64,000 bases of DNA from positions 76,180-140,179 of the forward strand of contig WTPW01001085.1 in the NCBI GenBank assembly GCA_009809945.1. The letters run 5' to 3'. The notes under the pieces are model-generated. The model saw only the letters and a list, made by a program, of their open reading frames with translations, had not been told where the DNA came from and did no database searches. The stretch comes from Gigaspora margarita (lineage: Eukaryota > Glomeromycota > Glomeromycetes > Diversisporales > Gigasporaceae). Positions 1 to 12,980 of the stretch are shown piece after piece (position 1 is the first letter of the stretch; each line of letters starts with the position of its first letter). The translations under genes and the position numbers were made by a program.

Positions 1-125
1 TTTTAAGTTAATTAGTTAACCCAGAGAGGGATCTTAGCTCAAAGTTATATAGTAAATTCATATGTTTTTTTTATAATTTTTATTATAAATTTATTTCTAG
101 GGGACATGTCCTATGACTGATAATT
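1..125. repeat. Right end of a palindromic element, cut by the window edge
   Basis: The window opens inside an element of the same family as 4702-5750 and 17730-18784. The shared landmarks are CTCAAAGTTATATAGTAAAT, an AT-rich stretch, then GGACATGTCCTATGACTGAT. Only the last ~125 bases of one arm are present. No coding capacity is seen. Confidence 0.75.
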
Positions 126-1241
126 CTGAAAAAAATTAGAACTCAGAATTATTTAATTTATTATATTACAAATATATTACGTAACGTAAATCTTATGTTA
201 TATTAATTATATTCATTCATGTTCTTTAACTGATCGAAATAAATATTAATTTTTAACTGCACTTAAAAGTCCAAGTGAATTACATAATCAAATTGTAAAT
301 ATTGGATAACTTATAAGTTTAAAATTATTTATATTAGTAGTTAGTATAATTAAAAAACTTTGACAATTAAGCAAATAAAAATAACTTAAAGATGTGTTTT
401 ATAAAATAATTTGTGCTGAGCACCAAGTAACAAAGCATGCTAGTCAAGACAAAATAGTTAGAGAAAATCTGGCGAAAGGTTTTTTTTACTATACTTATGT
501 ATTAATGATAATAAATTTTTAACATGCACCATAAAAATTTGTATATGGTATTATTTTATCTTGCATTCATAAATAATGTTTTAAAAGCTCATTAGTTCTG
601 GAAATTATAGATATTACATTTTGTAAGAAAAACGTAGTTATTTAAAACTTGTTCAAATTTTTGAATCATGTGTATTTTTTACTGTTGTGCCTTTTTTTTT
701 TACATATGTATGTGAATAATTTTGGTATAATACCATATGTGGTTAAGGTTGATTTGGTACGTACATACTAATTAAACAATCGGTAATGAGTTTGTATTAT
801 GATAATATTCTTGATCATAATTGCTCATTAATAGAGCTTTAATACTACTTTTTAGGGACCATTCAGATTAAATTTGAATTCTATTTTACACATTTGGTTA
901 AATTTGAATATAATCTGAATTGAGTAAATTCGGATTCAATTCGTAAAAGTAACCAATCAAAATTATAATTTTCAAAGTATAGGTACGTGCAGAACTCAAA
1001 TTACTATATAGAATAAATGTCATTTAACACATTTGAGACAAGCTAAATACTTTATCAACAACACCTTTTTTAATCACCAACGCTCCACTTATACCCTCAC
1101 TAATTACATGATACTGACGTATGTATTTCGCTTTATATTTATTTATGCTTTAAGTAAACTTGTTCTACACATAAAAATACATCAAATTTACTGGATAAGT
1201 ATGTACATACTAATTCCCTTTCTTTTATATAGTCTACTATT
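126..1241. other. AT-rich intergenic DNA, no gene seen
   Basis: No convincing exon or RNA gene is visible. The only open frame (1033-1251, 72 codons, hydrophobic and low complexity) has no recognisable motif and is probably chance. Short inverted motifs around 855-925 (TTCAGATTAAATTTGAAT and a partial complement) may be MITE remains. Confidence 0.5.
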
Positions 1242-1268
1242 GATGCTGTGAACAAAGTCATAGGCATC
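1242..1268 (+). other. Stem-loop motif, copy 1 of 3
   Basis: GATGC-TGTGA-ACAAAG-TCATA-G-GCATC can fold into two 5-bp helices around a 6-base loop. Nearly the same 27 bases occur at 29208-29234 and, in reverse orientation, at 42690-42716, followed each time by a TTTGtCACGA-like stretch. Here it lies outside the inverted duplication, so it is a dispersed motif. Function unknown. Confidence 0.45.
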
Positions 1269-3055
1269 CTTTTGTCACGAGACTGTGACCTGGGCCCATG
1301 ATGCAGGGTTATCTTTGGGTAAGATTTGTGTTTAATGACAGGAGTGATGTATTTAAGAATAAGATAGGTATGATGTATTGATAAAGGATTAACGGATGGT
1401 TGAGTAAGTATGAGGTCATAAGGAGTCGTTATTTAAGGAAAGTGAAGATAGAAACTGTTCTACTGCTTTTGTCTTTGCTGTTAGCTCTGAATTGATTTGA
1501 TTTTGTAAGAAGTTGGCAACCATATTGGAGAAATTTAAGAAAGTAACCGAGCTGATGCTATGAACTGTCTGTGGATCACGTGACCAGTAAGGCAAAATCC
1601 CATATATGTATTTCATTGATATGTGTTAAAAATAAACCAGATTTATCTGATATACACATTGCTGTTATGTTAAATGAGCCCTTAGTAATCGAGATCCGGA
1701 TTGCACTGATTTAATGATACTATGCATATCAATACTGTAAGCCTTGCAATTTTTTAAAGGGCGCTATTCTAAACCAGTTAGTTTCTATAACTAATATACA
1801 CAGTGCAAAAATAATGATAATAAAAAAAAAAAGGTTGTTAATTTATACTATTTATATGCGATATCTTAAACTTTCAATAATCATTTAAAATTTAACCACT
1901 CTACAGTTTGAGACAACATTTATTTACTTTTCTTACTAAGTTTAGCAACAAACATGTACTATAAATTGGCAGTTATCATAACAATATCTAGGATTACAAT
2001 TTGGATAATCCTTATCCTTAATCCAATATATATTACAGATCTATTTTTTAAAATTAATGAATCTGATATCCAAATTTAATCCGAATTGTCAGATCTATCT
2101 AAATTGATCGAATACAGATCGAAGCACTACTCATTGATATTCTAGTCTTAATATTTAGTCACAGGTTGTATAGCCAATTAAAGCATTAAATAAAACATAT
2201 TGCTATATTAGTTTTAATTAAGAGCATTATGCAAAATGCTTCAAATTTGTGAACATTTGATTGACTTTTTTTATGTTCAAAATAGTTTGTATATATCATG
2301 TAATTAACCAACAGAGTACAATTTTAAGAGTTGTTTAAAAATAAAATGTGATCTACAAAGCACTATGTGATATGGTCATATCATGTATCTTACTAAGTTT
2401 ATATTCGACTCCTCTAGCGATTCATATCAATGCCGCTGCATTCAATCAATCAATTAATCAATCAATTATATATTGAATAAGTAATCAGAATTTAAATTAT
2501 TAGATATTAGAATTTTTCTCAATCACCATTTGCATCTGGCAATTCAAAAGACAATAATAAAAAAGACATTTTTTTATAGTGATTGTCATGCACTTCAATA
2601 AAGACAAAAACATGTTAAAGTAATGTTTGGTTAAACAATTCTCATACAATAGATAAATATAGTACTATGTGATGCATAGTGTGATGTTTAGGTGCAGAAT
2701 TCACGTTTTTACTGCATTTAATGTATTGTCCAATTAGTTATGAGATTTTGCAGACATATATCTCTTAACTCGCTATAACAACTATATACTATGTGATATT
2801 ACATATCACTCTATTCCTGGTAAAAATCTATTGATCTACCAATTGCACAATGAAAACCAAATATAGTTTTTTTCTGAAGAATCTTTAAAGTTTATGTAAG
2901 TTGGAAATCGAATCTAATATAATTGATCATGGTTGATTATATAGTTTGATCAATTATAAAAGTTTTTGATCAATTATGATCGATCATATAGTTTGATCAA
3001 TTTGATTGATCATAAAGTTTGATCAATCATAGCCTTTTAATTGATTATATGTATA
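1269..3055. other. AT-rich intergenic DNA, no gene seen
   Basis: A 66-codon frame on the minus strand (1416-1616) has slightly higher GC and a less biased amino-acid mix than its surroundings, so it could be an exon or gene remnant, but I do not recognise it. There is a short (CAAT)n-like run near 2445-2468 and clustered TTGATCAAT motifs at 2925-3070. Nothing else could be supported. Confidence 0.4.
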
Positions 3056-3455
3056 ATTGATTATATATACAATTATTAATAAAATTTACCATTTTTACTC
3101 AAAATTTGATAATGGATATCTTGATAACTAGTAATCCAAATTGGCTCAAATTTTTATAATAGATAATATTGATATTCTTTTATTATAAATAAAAATTTTA
3201 AACAATTTGGTCTGGTAATTCTTGAGTAATCGCTTGTATACTATAGTTGATTTTTTAAAAAATTGACTACTGTATACAAGCGATTACTCAAGTATTACTA
3301 GACTAAATCATTAAAATTTTTAAATTTTATAGTTGAATAACATTATTATCTATAATAAAAATTTGAGCCAATTTGGATTACTAGTTATTGAGATATTCAT
3401 CATCAAAGTTTGAGTAAAAATTAGCAAAAATTTTTATAATAGTCAATTATAAAAA
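3056..3455. mobile_element. Foldback (palindromic) element of ~400 bp
   Basis: The two halves are reverse complements around about 3255 (TTGATTTTTTAAAAAATTGA). Landmarks pair across the centre: CAAGCGATTACTCAAG with CTTGAGTAATCGCTTG, and ATTGGCTCAAATTTTTAT with its complement near 3360. The arms differ at scattered positions. No ORF. It looks like a non-autonomous foldback MITE unrelated in sequence to the 1.05-kb palindromes. Confidence 0.75.
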
Positions 3456-4050
3456 AATTGTTTATAGTATATAAATATAGTATTATAGAATTTAAACTAT
3501 AATTCCAACACAAATGTGTATTATAATAGCAAGTTTTATAGCAAAATTTTCACAATAAATTATAATAGAATTTATAACTTTGAAATACCAACTAACTCAA
3601 CTTTAACCATATACTGTGTATTACTATAGTAATTTGTAATTTTTTGTAAAAATTTTTACAATAAACTATGATAGAAATTGTGACTTAATTTCAGTGCATT
3701 AGTAATACAAACAACTTATGTGCCATCATGATAGTCATAAGTTTTGCAATGGAATTTTTATAGTAAATCAAATAGAACTTATAACAATTTAATACAATAT
3801 AATTTATAGTTAGCCAATATAATAAAGTTATTGCTAGTGATATAATAAGAATTAAAAAAATAATAAATCTTTAAATAAAGGATCTTAAAATCTATTTGGG
3901 AATGCCCAAACTTTGTTACTTTTAATGAATAAGCTTGAATAAAATAATTCTTTAGCAAGCATTAGGAAAAATTTTAACTTATATCAAATATATCTACCTT
4001 AATAGTAGTAAAAGTTAAAAACAAAATTTACACTAATTTGCTATAGAACT
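3456..4050. other. AT-rich DNA without recognisable features
   Basis: No ORF, RNA gene or repeat copy was recognised here. Confidence 0.4.
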
Positions 4051-4055
4051 ACTAG

Positions 4056-4355
4056 GGTCTGCAATGGGGTTGGGCTAGGTTTGCCTGGCCCAAACCAAAC
4101 CTGAGCCCAGTCTGGGCCCAACCTGATTTATTATAGAAATAAAAATCTAGGCTAAGTTTGGCCTGAATTAGACTCAACCTATATAAATTACCAGGTTTGA
4201 CCTGGCCCAATTCACTCAATTAATTTATGGCCTAAAAATTTAGACATGGGCCTGGCCCAATTAATTTATGGTCTGAAAATTCAGGCCTGGACCTGGCCCA
4301 AACTCAGCCCAACCTACAAATTACTGTTTGGTCTGGCCCATAAGAACACTCGCAA
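4056..4355. mobile_element. GC-richer MITE with TGGCCCA motifs
   Basis: This ~300-bp block stands out by composition. It is full of CTGGCCCA/TGGGCCAG motifs on both strands, arranged as inverted pairs toward its ends (GGTTGGGCTAGG near 4062; the complement of GGTTGGGCTGAG near 4305). I could not settle the exact ends or a target-site duplication. Likely a non-autonomous TIR element. Confidence 0.55.
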
Positions 4356-4379
4356 TAAATTTGATCTTAATATTTTGAT

Positions 4380-4557
4380 AAGACCCTGAATATATATAAA
4401 TAGGTTAGATTAATTATAAAATTACTAAAAATGGAAAGATCTATAGAAAAAACCTCAAAAATAAGCAAAAAAATTACTAAAAATAGAAAAAATCTGCATA
4501 AAACCTCCAAAATAAGCAAACTAATATCTGACCTATCTATATATATTTCAGGGTCCT
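4380..4557. mobile_element. hAT-like MITE, AGGACCC family, with 8-bp TSD
   Basis: The ends are inverted repeats (AAGACCCTGAATATATATAA; complement of the right end AGGACCCTGAAATATATATA). The element is flanked by direct copies of ATTTTGAT at 4372-4379 and 4558-4565. An 8-bp duplication is typical of hAT transposons. At 178 bp with no ORF it is non-autonomous. Family members sit at 38409-38850 and 60685-60979. Confidence 0.85.
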
Positions 4558-4701
4558 ATTTTGATACTCTAAATTAATTCTATTTCACATAGCTTACTGC
4601 ATTTGCTGACATGTTTCTTGTTATTGTATATAATAATATGTATCTACTAATAATAAAAATTCTTGTTCTGTATAAATAACTAGTAAATATATATCTTTTA
4701 T

Positions 4702-5750
4702 ATATCAGTTATAGGCCATGTCACACCTATTCATATATGAGTATTAGTTTATAATAAAAATTATAATAAAAACATGTAAATTTACTATAAACTTTAAGCC
4801 TTATATTGTTTTCAACTTACATATTAGCTTTTTTTCAAATTTTGCAATTAAGCATATTGAAAATAGTAGATTAAGGTTACTTAGAACACTTTTTTAAAAT
4901 TTTGTTAATTTTGTACAATTTCAAAATGTAACTTTGTCAAAAACAAATATTCACTAATTTTAAATTAGCAATTATATGTAAAATTATTCTCTGAACAACT
5001 TTACTTAGTAGCAAAATATAGGTTATCTTGACAAAAAAATAAATTAGCTATATACTAAAGTTAAAAGGTTTTGGTTTGTAATATAAACCCTTTTTTTGTC
5101 AAGATAACCTGCTTTGGGCTTCTAAGTAAACATGTTCAGCATGTAATTCTACTTGTATTAAGGTTAAAATGCGTTTTCTTGAACCTTTTACTAAATGAAA
5201 AATGGGGGTTAAATTTAGAAAAAAATTTTTTCTAAAAGAAAATTTTTTTTCTAAATTTAATACCATTTTTCACTTAGTAAAAGGTTTGGAAAAATGCATT
5301 TTGACCTTGTTTCGAGTAGAATTACATGCTGAACAAGTTTATTTAAGCCCAAAGCAGGTTATTTTGACAAAAAAAGGGGGTTATATTACATTCCTAAATT
5401 TTTAACTTTAGTATATAGCTAACCTATTTTTTTGTTAAGATAACCTATTTTACTACTAAGTAAAGTTGTTTAGAGAATAATTTTATATATAATTGCTGAT
5501 TTAAAATTAGTAAATATTTGTTTTTGACAAATTTACATTTTGAAGTGTACAAAATTAACAAAATTTTAAAAAAGTGTTCTAAGTAACCTTAATCTACTAT
5601 TTTCAATATGCTTAATCACAAAATTTGAAAAAAGTTAATATGTAAGTTGAAAATAATGTAAGGCTTAAAGTTTATAGTAAATTCATATGTTTTTATTATA
5701 ATTTTTATTATAATTTGTCACCCAGCGTGACATGTCCTATGACTGATATT
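4702..5750. mobile_element. 1.05-kb palindromic foldback element
   Basis: Two ~520-bp arms are reverse complements around about 5230, where AAATTTAGAAAAAAATTTTT turns back on itself. The termini read ATATCAGTtATAGG..CATGTCAC on the left and GACATGTCCTATGACTGATA on the right. Arms carry paired landmarks such as AACCTGCTTTGGGCTT. The open frame at 5202-5405 is only a product of the palindrome. The element is non-autonomous; its superfamily is not clear. The arms differ from each other at a modest number of sites but share variants not found in 17730-18784. Confidence 0.85.
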
Positions 5751-6468
5751 ATAAATTGTTTAATGTAATAATGCAGATAAATTGTAATTTATATACACTA
5801 AAGGTAAGAACATTTGTAAGAACTTCATATTTGTAGATTTGCAAAATGTTTAATAACTCTTAAAAGACTTTGCAAAATAATCTTGAAATGTAAGAATTTA
5901 GCAGCACACCTGGCTAATAAACATTATTTTTTGTTTATATATTTTAAGTGAAAGGACTATCTTATTACCGATAATTTATACAATATTAATAAAAAACAAT
6001 ATTTAATAATATTATGTGCTTAGTATTTACATTATACAATAAAGAACTACAGTATATCAAAATTTATTAATAAATTTTTATTCAAAAAACTTCATATAGA
6101 CTGGCTTAGAGTTTAGAACTGGTTTATTTTTCTTTATATTATAACTAGTTTTAATCGATTTTAATATAAGAAAAATAAAACTGGTTTTAAACTATTAACT
6201 GGGTTTAGACTAACTTCACCAAGGTTTTAATTAGTCTTAACAAGATCAAGGATTTACTATAATGAGAATGACTTGATTACTGTATATGTCAGATGTCATA
6301 ATATGCATCAAAAATTTGACATAAGTGAATATTATGATATATATTTAATACTATGATAGTGTTTAAAATTCAGATTCAAAATTATGTTCTCAAATAAACT
6401 AAATTTAGAGTATTAATACTCTCAAAAAATTTTTAATGTTCTCATTATGTAGAATATTATTTTTTAAA
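5751..6468. other. AT-rich DNA; possible MITE fragment at its right end
   Basis: No gene seen. The segment 6354-6468 (TAGTGTTTAAAATT, then ATGTTCTC motifs) resembles the end of the repeat at about 18830-18976 and is cut off by the Helitron-like insertion at 6469. The rest shows no recognisable feature. Confidence 0.4.
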
Positions 6469-6794
6469 TCTATACTACTAAAATTTTAATGTCTGTCTGT
6501 CTATGCATTTTAAACAATTTGATTTGTTGATTTATCTAAGTTCAGTCATGTGCTATAACAGATAAATAACTATAAATAATAATGTGTTTGGTTTGGTTTT
6601 AAAATATTTGCGTACCAATAAATATTTTATCACACTTTTTCGATAGACTGGATATAAAATATAATCGATATATTGATAAGTACAATAAGATTTTCTTTAT
6701 ATTACACTATCAATTTAAATTAAACCTGATTTCTTTGTTTATTTTATTTTATTATTAAAACTAATTTTTTTTATAATTTAATTCATTCACTAAC

Positions 6795-7612
6795 ACTTTT
6801 TCTCCTGTTGGTTGAACTTCATTAAATGATACCATAAACGGAGAAGATCCTAATCTGGACTGGTATTGTATGAATGTACCAGTTTCTATTTTGTATCATC
6901 ATTTTTTTTCTTATTTAATTCTTTTTATTAACATACTTTCTTTTGTAGGTTGTACATCTTCAGGAACACCACAAATGTGCGTTTTGGCCTGGGCTGGTAT
7001 AAATGTACTAATACTATTTTCATCATCTTTTTTTTATTATTTAATTTTTTTTACTAATGCACTGTTTCTTTCGTAAGTTGTACTTCTTTGGGAACATGAA
7101 ATGGCACTGCAAATGTGCATTTTGGCCTGGGCTGATATAAGAGGTATACCAGTTTCTATTTTGCCATCTTTTTTTCTTTTCTTATTTTTAATTCCCTCAA
7201 TAGCACACTCTTACTTTAGTAGATTATACTTCTTTGGGAACATGAAATGGTATCACAAATGTGTATTTTGGCCTGGGCTGGTATAAGAAATATACCAATT
7301 TCTATTTTCATGCCTTTTTTTCTTATTTTTAATTCTTTTCACTAACACACTCTTTTTTTGTAAATTATACTTCAGGAGCATGAAATGGTGCCATGAATAA
7401 AACTCTTGGCCTGGGCTGATACCATATAAGGAGTGTACTAGTTTTTATTTTTGTCATCATTTTTTTTTTTATTTAATTCTTTTCACTAACACACTCTTTC
7501 TTTCATTAGGTTGTACTTCTTTGGAATATGAAATGGCATCATGAACATGAATCTTGGCCTGGGCTGGTACAAAAAGTGTACCAGTTTCTATTAATTCTTC
7601 AGGGACAATGAA
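6795..7612 (+). repeat. ~142-bp tandem repeat array in the Helitron body
   Basis: About five to six units recur every 138-147 bp. Each holds TTGGCCTGGGCTG (near 6985, 7124, 7268, 7407, 7554), a TACCAGTTTCTATTTT block, a T-rich tract and a CACTAACACAC block. Open frames at 6870-7286 arise from the repeats and are not genes. A further one and a half units follow the retroelement at 16966-17170, so the array was a single tract split by the insertion. Confidence 0.85.
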
Positions 7613-7617
7613 GCCGT

Positions 7618-8767
7618 TGTTATCATGTGATAACAATTTTCTTTCTTAATTAACCCTGTTAACTGAATTTTCTATATTTTGCCCTTGCTGATTAACTGAC
7701 AACACTGCATTGATCGCTTCTGAACTTTCTTTTAATTGTACTTCAGTACTATGTTTCTTTTTTTTAATTATCTTTCTTTATTTATCTCTTCAATCTATTA
7801 TTTTCTTATTTCTCTTATTACTTAATCATGCTGTATGAATGGATTGAGTGAGCCCCAGCTTTACATAATCCTTTAACAAATCAGCCCTTTAGTCTTTTAT
7901 CACGTAATAGTTGCAATACGAAAAACAATTCTGTATAAATTAAATTTGCTTCCTCTAAGGACAAATGCAAATGAAGCATTTAAATATTACCAAATTGCCT
8001 CCCTGCAAAAGAGGATCACACAGTTAAAAACCTATAGAAAAGGTGAATATACTTGAACCATTCAATTATTACTGCCCTGTTCTTGGCAAATAGAGAGCCA
8101 TACAATTGATTCAATGAATATTGTTGTGTAAAATTATATCTGTATTAAAATTAAGGATAACAGACTGCAATCATATGACTAATAGACTAGTTTAACTTAT
8201 TTATATATAACAATTATATATATAAAGCCTAAGAATTTGCTTTAATAAAGTTTTCTCAGACTTCGATCTGAATCATAAACTGAAATTATAAGTTAGTAGG
8301 CATTTCAAAGCCGAAGAGAACTTATAAACCTTTATTATGTATCATCAAATTCTCACATTGTTTACTTGTTGTATTGTTTATTAATTATTTACTTCAATAC
8401 ATTATTGATCTGAGTATTATTTGATAAATTAATTGATTACATTGTTTGATATATATATATAATTGATCCTTTAAGTTAATAACCCTATCATCCATCTGAA
8501 ACACTGATATATTCAAGCCTTACATTGAAATATTGATCTAATTACTGCCTCCATCCCTCTATAAGACCAAATTGGCTATATCAAATCTAATAATCTAATT
8601 ATTATTCTACCATCCATTTAAGCCCCCAATATCCAATTTCTTTTACACCAAGTGCCCAATCAACATAATTTCCCCTTATTTTGATGTCCCAATATCTTTA
8701 CTTTATTGTTACCTTTAGTTTACTATCACTGACTAATCTGGCCCTTAATCTATTTTCGATAGTAATA
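7618..8767 (+). repeat. 5' LTR of the Ty3/Gypsy element
   Basis: About 1150 bp, starting TGTTATCATGTGATAACAAT. It is matched in order by 14813-16965. It also preserves the empty site (TTTATTTATCTCTTCAATC, near 7777-7796) of the SINE that interrupts the other LTR. The sequence just downstream (from 8768) would hold the primer-binding site; I cannot name the tRNA. Confidence 0.85.
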
Positions 8768-8778
8768 TTTGGTGCTGA

Positions 8779-10346
8779 TTGTATGGAATTATACATGCCT
8801 GTCAGTTTTCAGGCCCATATAATAATTTTGAACAACATTTGAGAAACATTGTAGAACACAACTGTCATCATTATTTATTTGGAAAAACACCACAGGCTAT
8901 TGAATACTTAAACAAGTATTACTGTGATGATTCTTGTACTCTCTGTTATCCTCCTCAAAATTCTCCTTCTTGTTTTATCACCTTTTGGGCCTGGTTTATT
9001 ATATTCCAACTGGCCAACGGCTAGTCTCAGTATGCAATAAGATGATTTGAAAGGCTTGCCAACTTTGAGATCAACTATATTCCTGATCAGCTGATTAGCC
9101 GTTTCATTTTTAGTTTCTATTATAGTGCAGGACCTGACAATTTTTTAACTCTTGTGACCAAGTTTTTGACAACTTATCAAGACACGGATCATTTTGACCA
9201 AGACCTTTTAGCTGATGACTATAATACCAAAATGTTTGCAGAAAACCTCTCTGAACAAATTATGGCCCAGAATAATAACAATGTTAATACTCCCCTCCTA
9301 ATTGATCCCAATGACGATAACAATCAACCCTATCTTGATTTGCCTATTCCTATAGCACAGGGTAACCAAATTGCAGGTGACGGTCAAAATGACTCTATTA
9401 CATTATTGGCACAGCAAATAGGAAACCTTGTGCTTCAGATGCAGAATGCTCTGGTCCCCCAAATCAACATTCCTGCTATTAATGTTTTAGCCCAAAACAG
9501 AGAGCTGAATTTAGTGCCCTATCCTGACTTTGCTAGTAAAGAACAAAACCCTATAACTTGGCTCGAAGATGTTAAAAAGGCCTTTGAAACTAATCAAGTT
9601 TAAAATAATTAGAAAATCCCATGATCATACTGCACTTAAAAGGCACTGCTACTATGTGGTGGGTTATGGCCTGGGCTGCCCAACTAGCTATCGATCAATG
9701 GAATGTCCCTGATAATAGTGGGCAAAGTTTCTTCCCTCATTTTATTATCCAATTCAGGACCCCTACTTTTGAAAGCAAATGGTTTGCCAAACTAACCCAA
9801 AGGAAGCAAGGACCGGCTGAAGATATCGATTCCTATTACATGTCGATTGAAGAGTTACTGCACCATGTCGAATCAAGCAGTCACTGTTACCCTGGTACTG
9901 CCAAAGCACAAATGTTTATTAATGGTCTTCACCCTGAAATAGCCACTTCTATTTCTTTTTTCATGCCCAATTCTCTTACAGCTGCTTATGAGAGGGCCAA
10001 AGCCTTTGAAAATTCATTCAAACAAAATTTACCCTATCACAATCCTTACTTCTCCTCTATATCTATCTCTTTATCAGAGTACCTATTCAGTGCCACCTGC
10101 GAACTTCCTGTCTTCTAATGCAACTCCTTCAACCTTTCTAAACCAAAAACTGAAGATGTTTTGATTAAATTAACAGAAGCTATTACTAGTATGATAACAA
10201 AATTGCAAGAGTCAAAGGAACCCACTCATCGTGGTTTCAATAACTGGAACAACTCTTCTCATTACATCTGTATTCACTATGGCCAGGTAGAACACTATGC
10301 TCACAATTGCCCAACCCTTTACCTCAAACAAGCCCCAGCCCAGTAG
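8779..10346 (+). pseudogene. gag region of the Ty3/Gypsy element
   Basis: Several open stretches read as a Retrotrans_gag-type capsid: a TWLEDV motif near 9560, a GTATMWW motif near 9645, and a Cys/His knuckle of the form C-x2-C-x4-H-x4-C ending near 10310. The order and spacing fit Gypsy gag. The coding sequence is broken and is treated as a fossil. Confidence 0.8.
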
Positions 10347-10949
10347 CTACTGGCAGCAATGCTATACCCCTCAGACAAAATAATGGAGTTCGAAACAACC
10401 CATCTACTAACAATAACAATGGACCTTCGACCAGGCCCAAGAGAACTGAGGCCCTTAATTTCCCCAACCTTCATGTTGAACAAGAGAACCCTTTATTTTT
10501 TCCTGTTAATGAATCTGACAAACTGGCTAATTCTACCTGCAGCAAGAAATGCCACATAGAAGATTTAACTCTCACAGAATTACTTGAGAAAGAAAAAGTT
10601 TTGGATGAAGTAGAAGAAACCTCAAAGCAGGTTATAACAGAATTAAAGCTGCCAAAGAATCTGAATCCTATTTCTGCCCTTAAAAGTTCGAAGGTAACTA
10701 AAGATAAGAAGAATACCATACCTTGAAAGAAGAAAGCTGTAGAAGATCTGCTCCAAATTTTAGCTCTCATTCCTTTCTATTCGATCATTTCTGATATTTG
10801 AGACAAAACAGCTAATATTACTTTTGGCCAACTGTTAAAAGTTGTCCCATCCTTATGTACCGAATTGTCCAAGAGTCTTCATAGAAAAAATCTTCAAAGC
10901 CTCATTCTTTCATAAATTTGCAACTAACTCCCAAGTCCACTGCCTTGTA

Positions 10950-11311
10950 TTGTGATGCTATCGTGCATGAAAAAACAATTTCTCTCATTGTTAATAGTGG
11001 CTCATCTGGCAGCGTGGTTTCCTCCTATCTCCTCAGTGAATTGGGTGTTAAGGTAGAGTGACCCTCTACTATCAATATGGTTAATGTGCACGGGCGAAAG
11101 TAAGAGAGCAATCAGTGAAATATCAGATTTCCCATTTTCAGTAGGAGGCGTTGTAGTCCCTATAGATGTTGTAGTTATGGATGCACTATCCTACCAGACC
11201 ATTGTAGGAAATGATTGGCTTTCTAAAGTAAATGCTAATATTGACTATAATATGTCCGAAATGACCTTCTATTGGAAAGAACAAGAAATTGTTATTTCTA
11301 TTAAATTTTGA
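10950..11311 (+). pseudogene. Aspartic protease region of the Ty3/Gypsy element
   Basis: A VNSGSSGS stretch near 10997 resembles a retropepsin active-site loop, and an IVGNDWL motif near 11200 matches the conserved block that follows it in Gypsy proteases. It lies between gag and reverse transcriptase as expected. Fossil. Confidence 0.65.
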
Positions 11312-11689
11312 AAGCTTCAGCATACTCCTATCCAAGACAACAAACCTCCCAAGGTAACTAAGGCCCTATTCAGAATTGAAGATGGTTCCAAAAGTTTGGG
11401 AAGTGAGGAAAAAACTGAGTCAGAGTATGAGGAAAAAGAGTTAGAGAATCGACTATTCAGATTTTTAGAAGATGAAAGAGGGGTCCTCAATTATCTAGAG
11501 GTACAAATGGATAACATGGACTATATTGACTCTGAAGATGAAGTAGACAAGAGTGGGATTTTTTAGAAGCTATAGAAGACCCTTCATAAAAATTGGAAAT
11601 TGGAACACTCGAGGATAATAATTATTATCATATGGAAGAACTGCTTACAGGATATAATGAACTTTTTGCCTGGACCTCCCAAGTGTTAG

Positions 11690-12500
11690 GTTGAACCAAT
11701 TTAGTCACCCATACTTTTCAGACCAACAATGTTCAACCTATTAGGCAGTGGTATTACTGGACCTCCCCAAAGGAACGAGAATTTTTGAGAGAAGAAATAG
11801 ACTGAATGCTGCATGATGAGATTATCATGCCATCGCGAAGTCCTTGGGCCTCTCCTATAGTCTTGTTAAGCAAAAGAACAAGACCCACTTCTGCATTGAC
11901 TATCGATGACTTAATTCTATTACAAAAAAAAACAGTTATCCTTTTCCTCATATTAATGATCTTTTAGATACCCTTCGATATTCAGATGGGTATATGTTTC
12001 TTGATCTTGCTAGCGGTTATTAGCAGATTGAAAGAACCCAAAAGAAAAAGAAAAAACTTCTTCATTTCTCAATTTAGAATTTTTGAATTTAATGTAATGC
12101 TTTTTGGCCTCACTAATGCTCCTGCGACCTTCCAGCGGCTTATAGACCAAATTTTTTGTAATATCATTGGATGATTTGTAGTTGTTTATTTGGACGACCT
12201 TAATAATTTTTTTTCATCTTTTCTTGAACATATCAACCACTTGCAGGAGGTGTTTGACCAACTTATAAGGCAGGATTAAAGTTGAACCCTAAGAAGTATC
12301 ACTTTGCTAAACAAGTGCTTCAATTTCTTGGTTACATTGTTAACAATAAAGGTATTATAACAGATCCTCGAAAGGTGGAAGTTGTCAAGAATTTTCCTAC
12401 CCCCAATAGTCTTTGGCAGTTACATAGATTTTTAGGACTAGTATCCAACTATCACTAGTTCATAAGAGGCTTCTCTAAAGTTGCTGCTCTCTTGTATAAA
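11690..12500 (+). pseudogene. Reverse transcriptase region of the Ty3/Gypsy element
   Basis: Recognisable RT blocks appear in order: a FLDLASGY-like block near 11998, FGLTNAPATFQRLID near 12103, and VYLDD (the catalytic YxDD box) near 12184, followed by the HLQEVF and FLGYIV blocks typical of Gypsy RT. Fossil. Confidence 0.85.
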
Positions 12501-12599
12501 CTGTTAAGGAAGGAGACCAAATACATGTGAACCGAAGTCCAGGAAAATGCCTTCCAGTTTCTCAAGAAGAAGCTTGTCACTGCTCCCATCTTAGCTTAT

Positions 12600-12980
12600 C
12601 TGAATTTTTCGAAGGAATTCTTGCTTTTTACCGATGCCTCCAGTATGGCTCTCAACACTATTCTTTTCCAGAAAGATTCTCAAGGAGGAGAGAGGGTGTT
12701 CATTACACTAGTAGGTCTTTGACTAAAGCTAAAAAAAATTATTCTGTCACTAAGCAAGAATGTCTTGCAGCCATCTGAACAATTTCTTATTTCTGTCAAT
12801 ACCTCCATGGGACCCGCTTTATCCTAATTACAGATCATTTAGCCTTAAAATCAAAATTGAATCATTGATTACCAAAGGGACGCTTGGCTCAGTGGATTTT
12901 ATCATTACAAGAGTATGAATTTGAGGCTATGTATCAGCCAGGCACTCAGCATACAAATATCAATAGTCTTTCCTGTCTTG
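12600..12980 (+). pseudogene. RNase H region of the Ty3/Gypsy element
   Basis: An FTDAS block near 12628 and a SVTKQECLAAI block near 12744 match the RNase H domain of Gypsy elements, followed by an EYEFEAMYQPG stretch near 12912 of the RNase H tail. Fossil. Confidence 0.75.

Noticed and set aside
5202-5405. 67-codon open frame
   Set aside because: It runs across the centre of the palindrome 4702-5750 and exists because of its A/T-rich symmetry.
6870-7286. Two hydrophobic open frames
   Set aside because: They arise from the 142-bp tandem repeat; the same residues recur with the repeat period.
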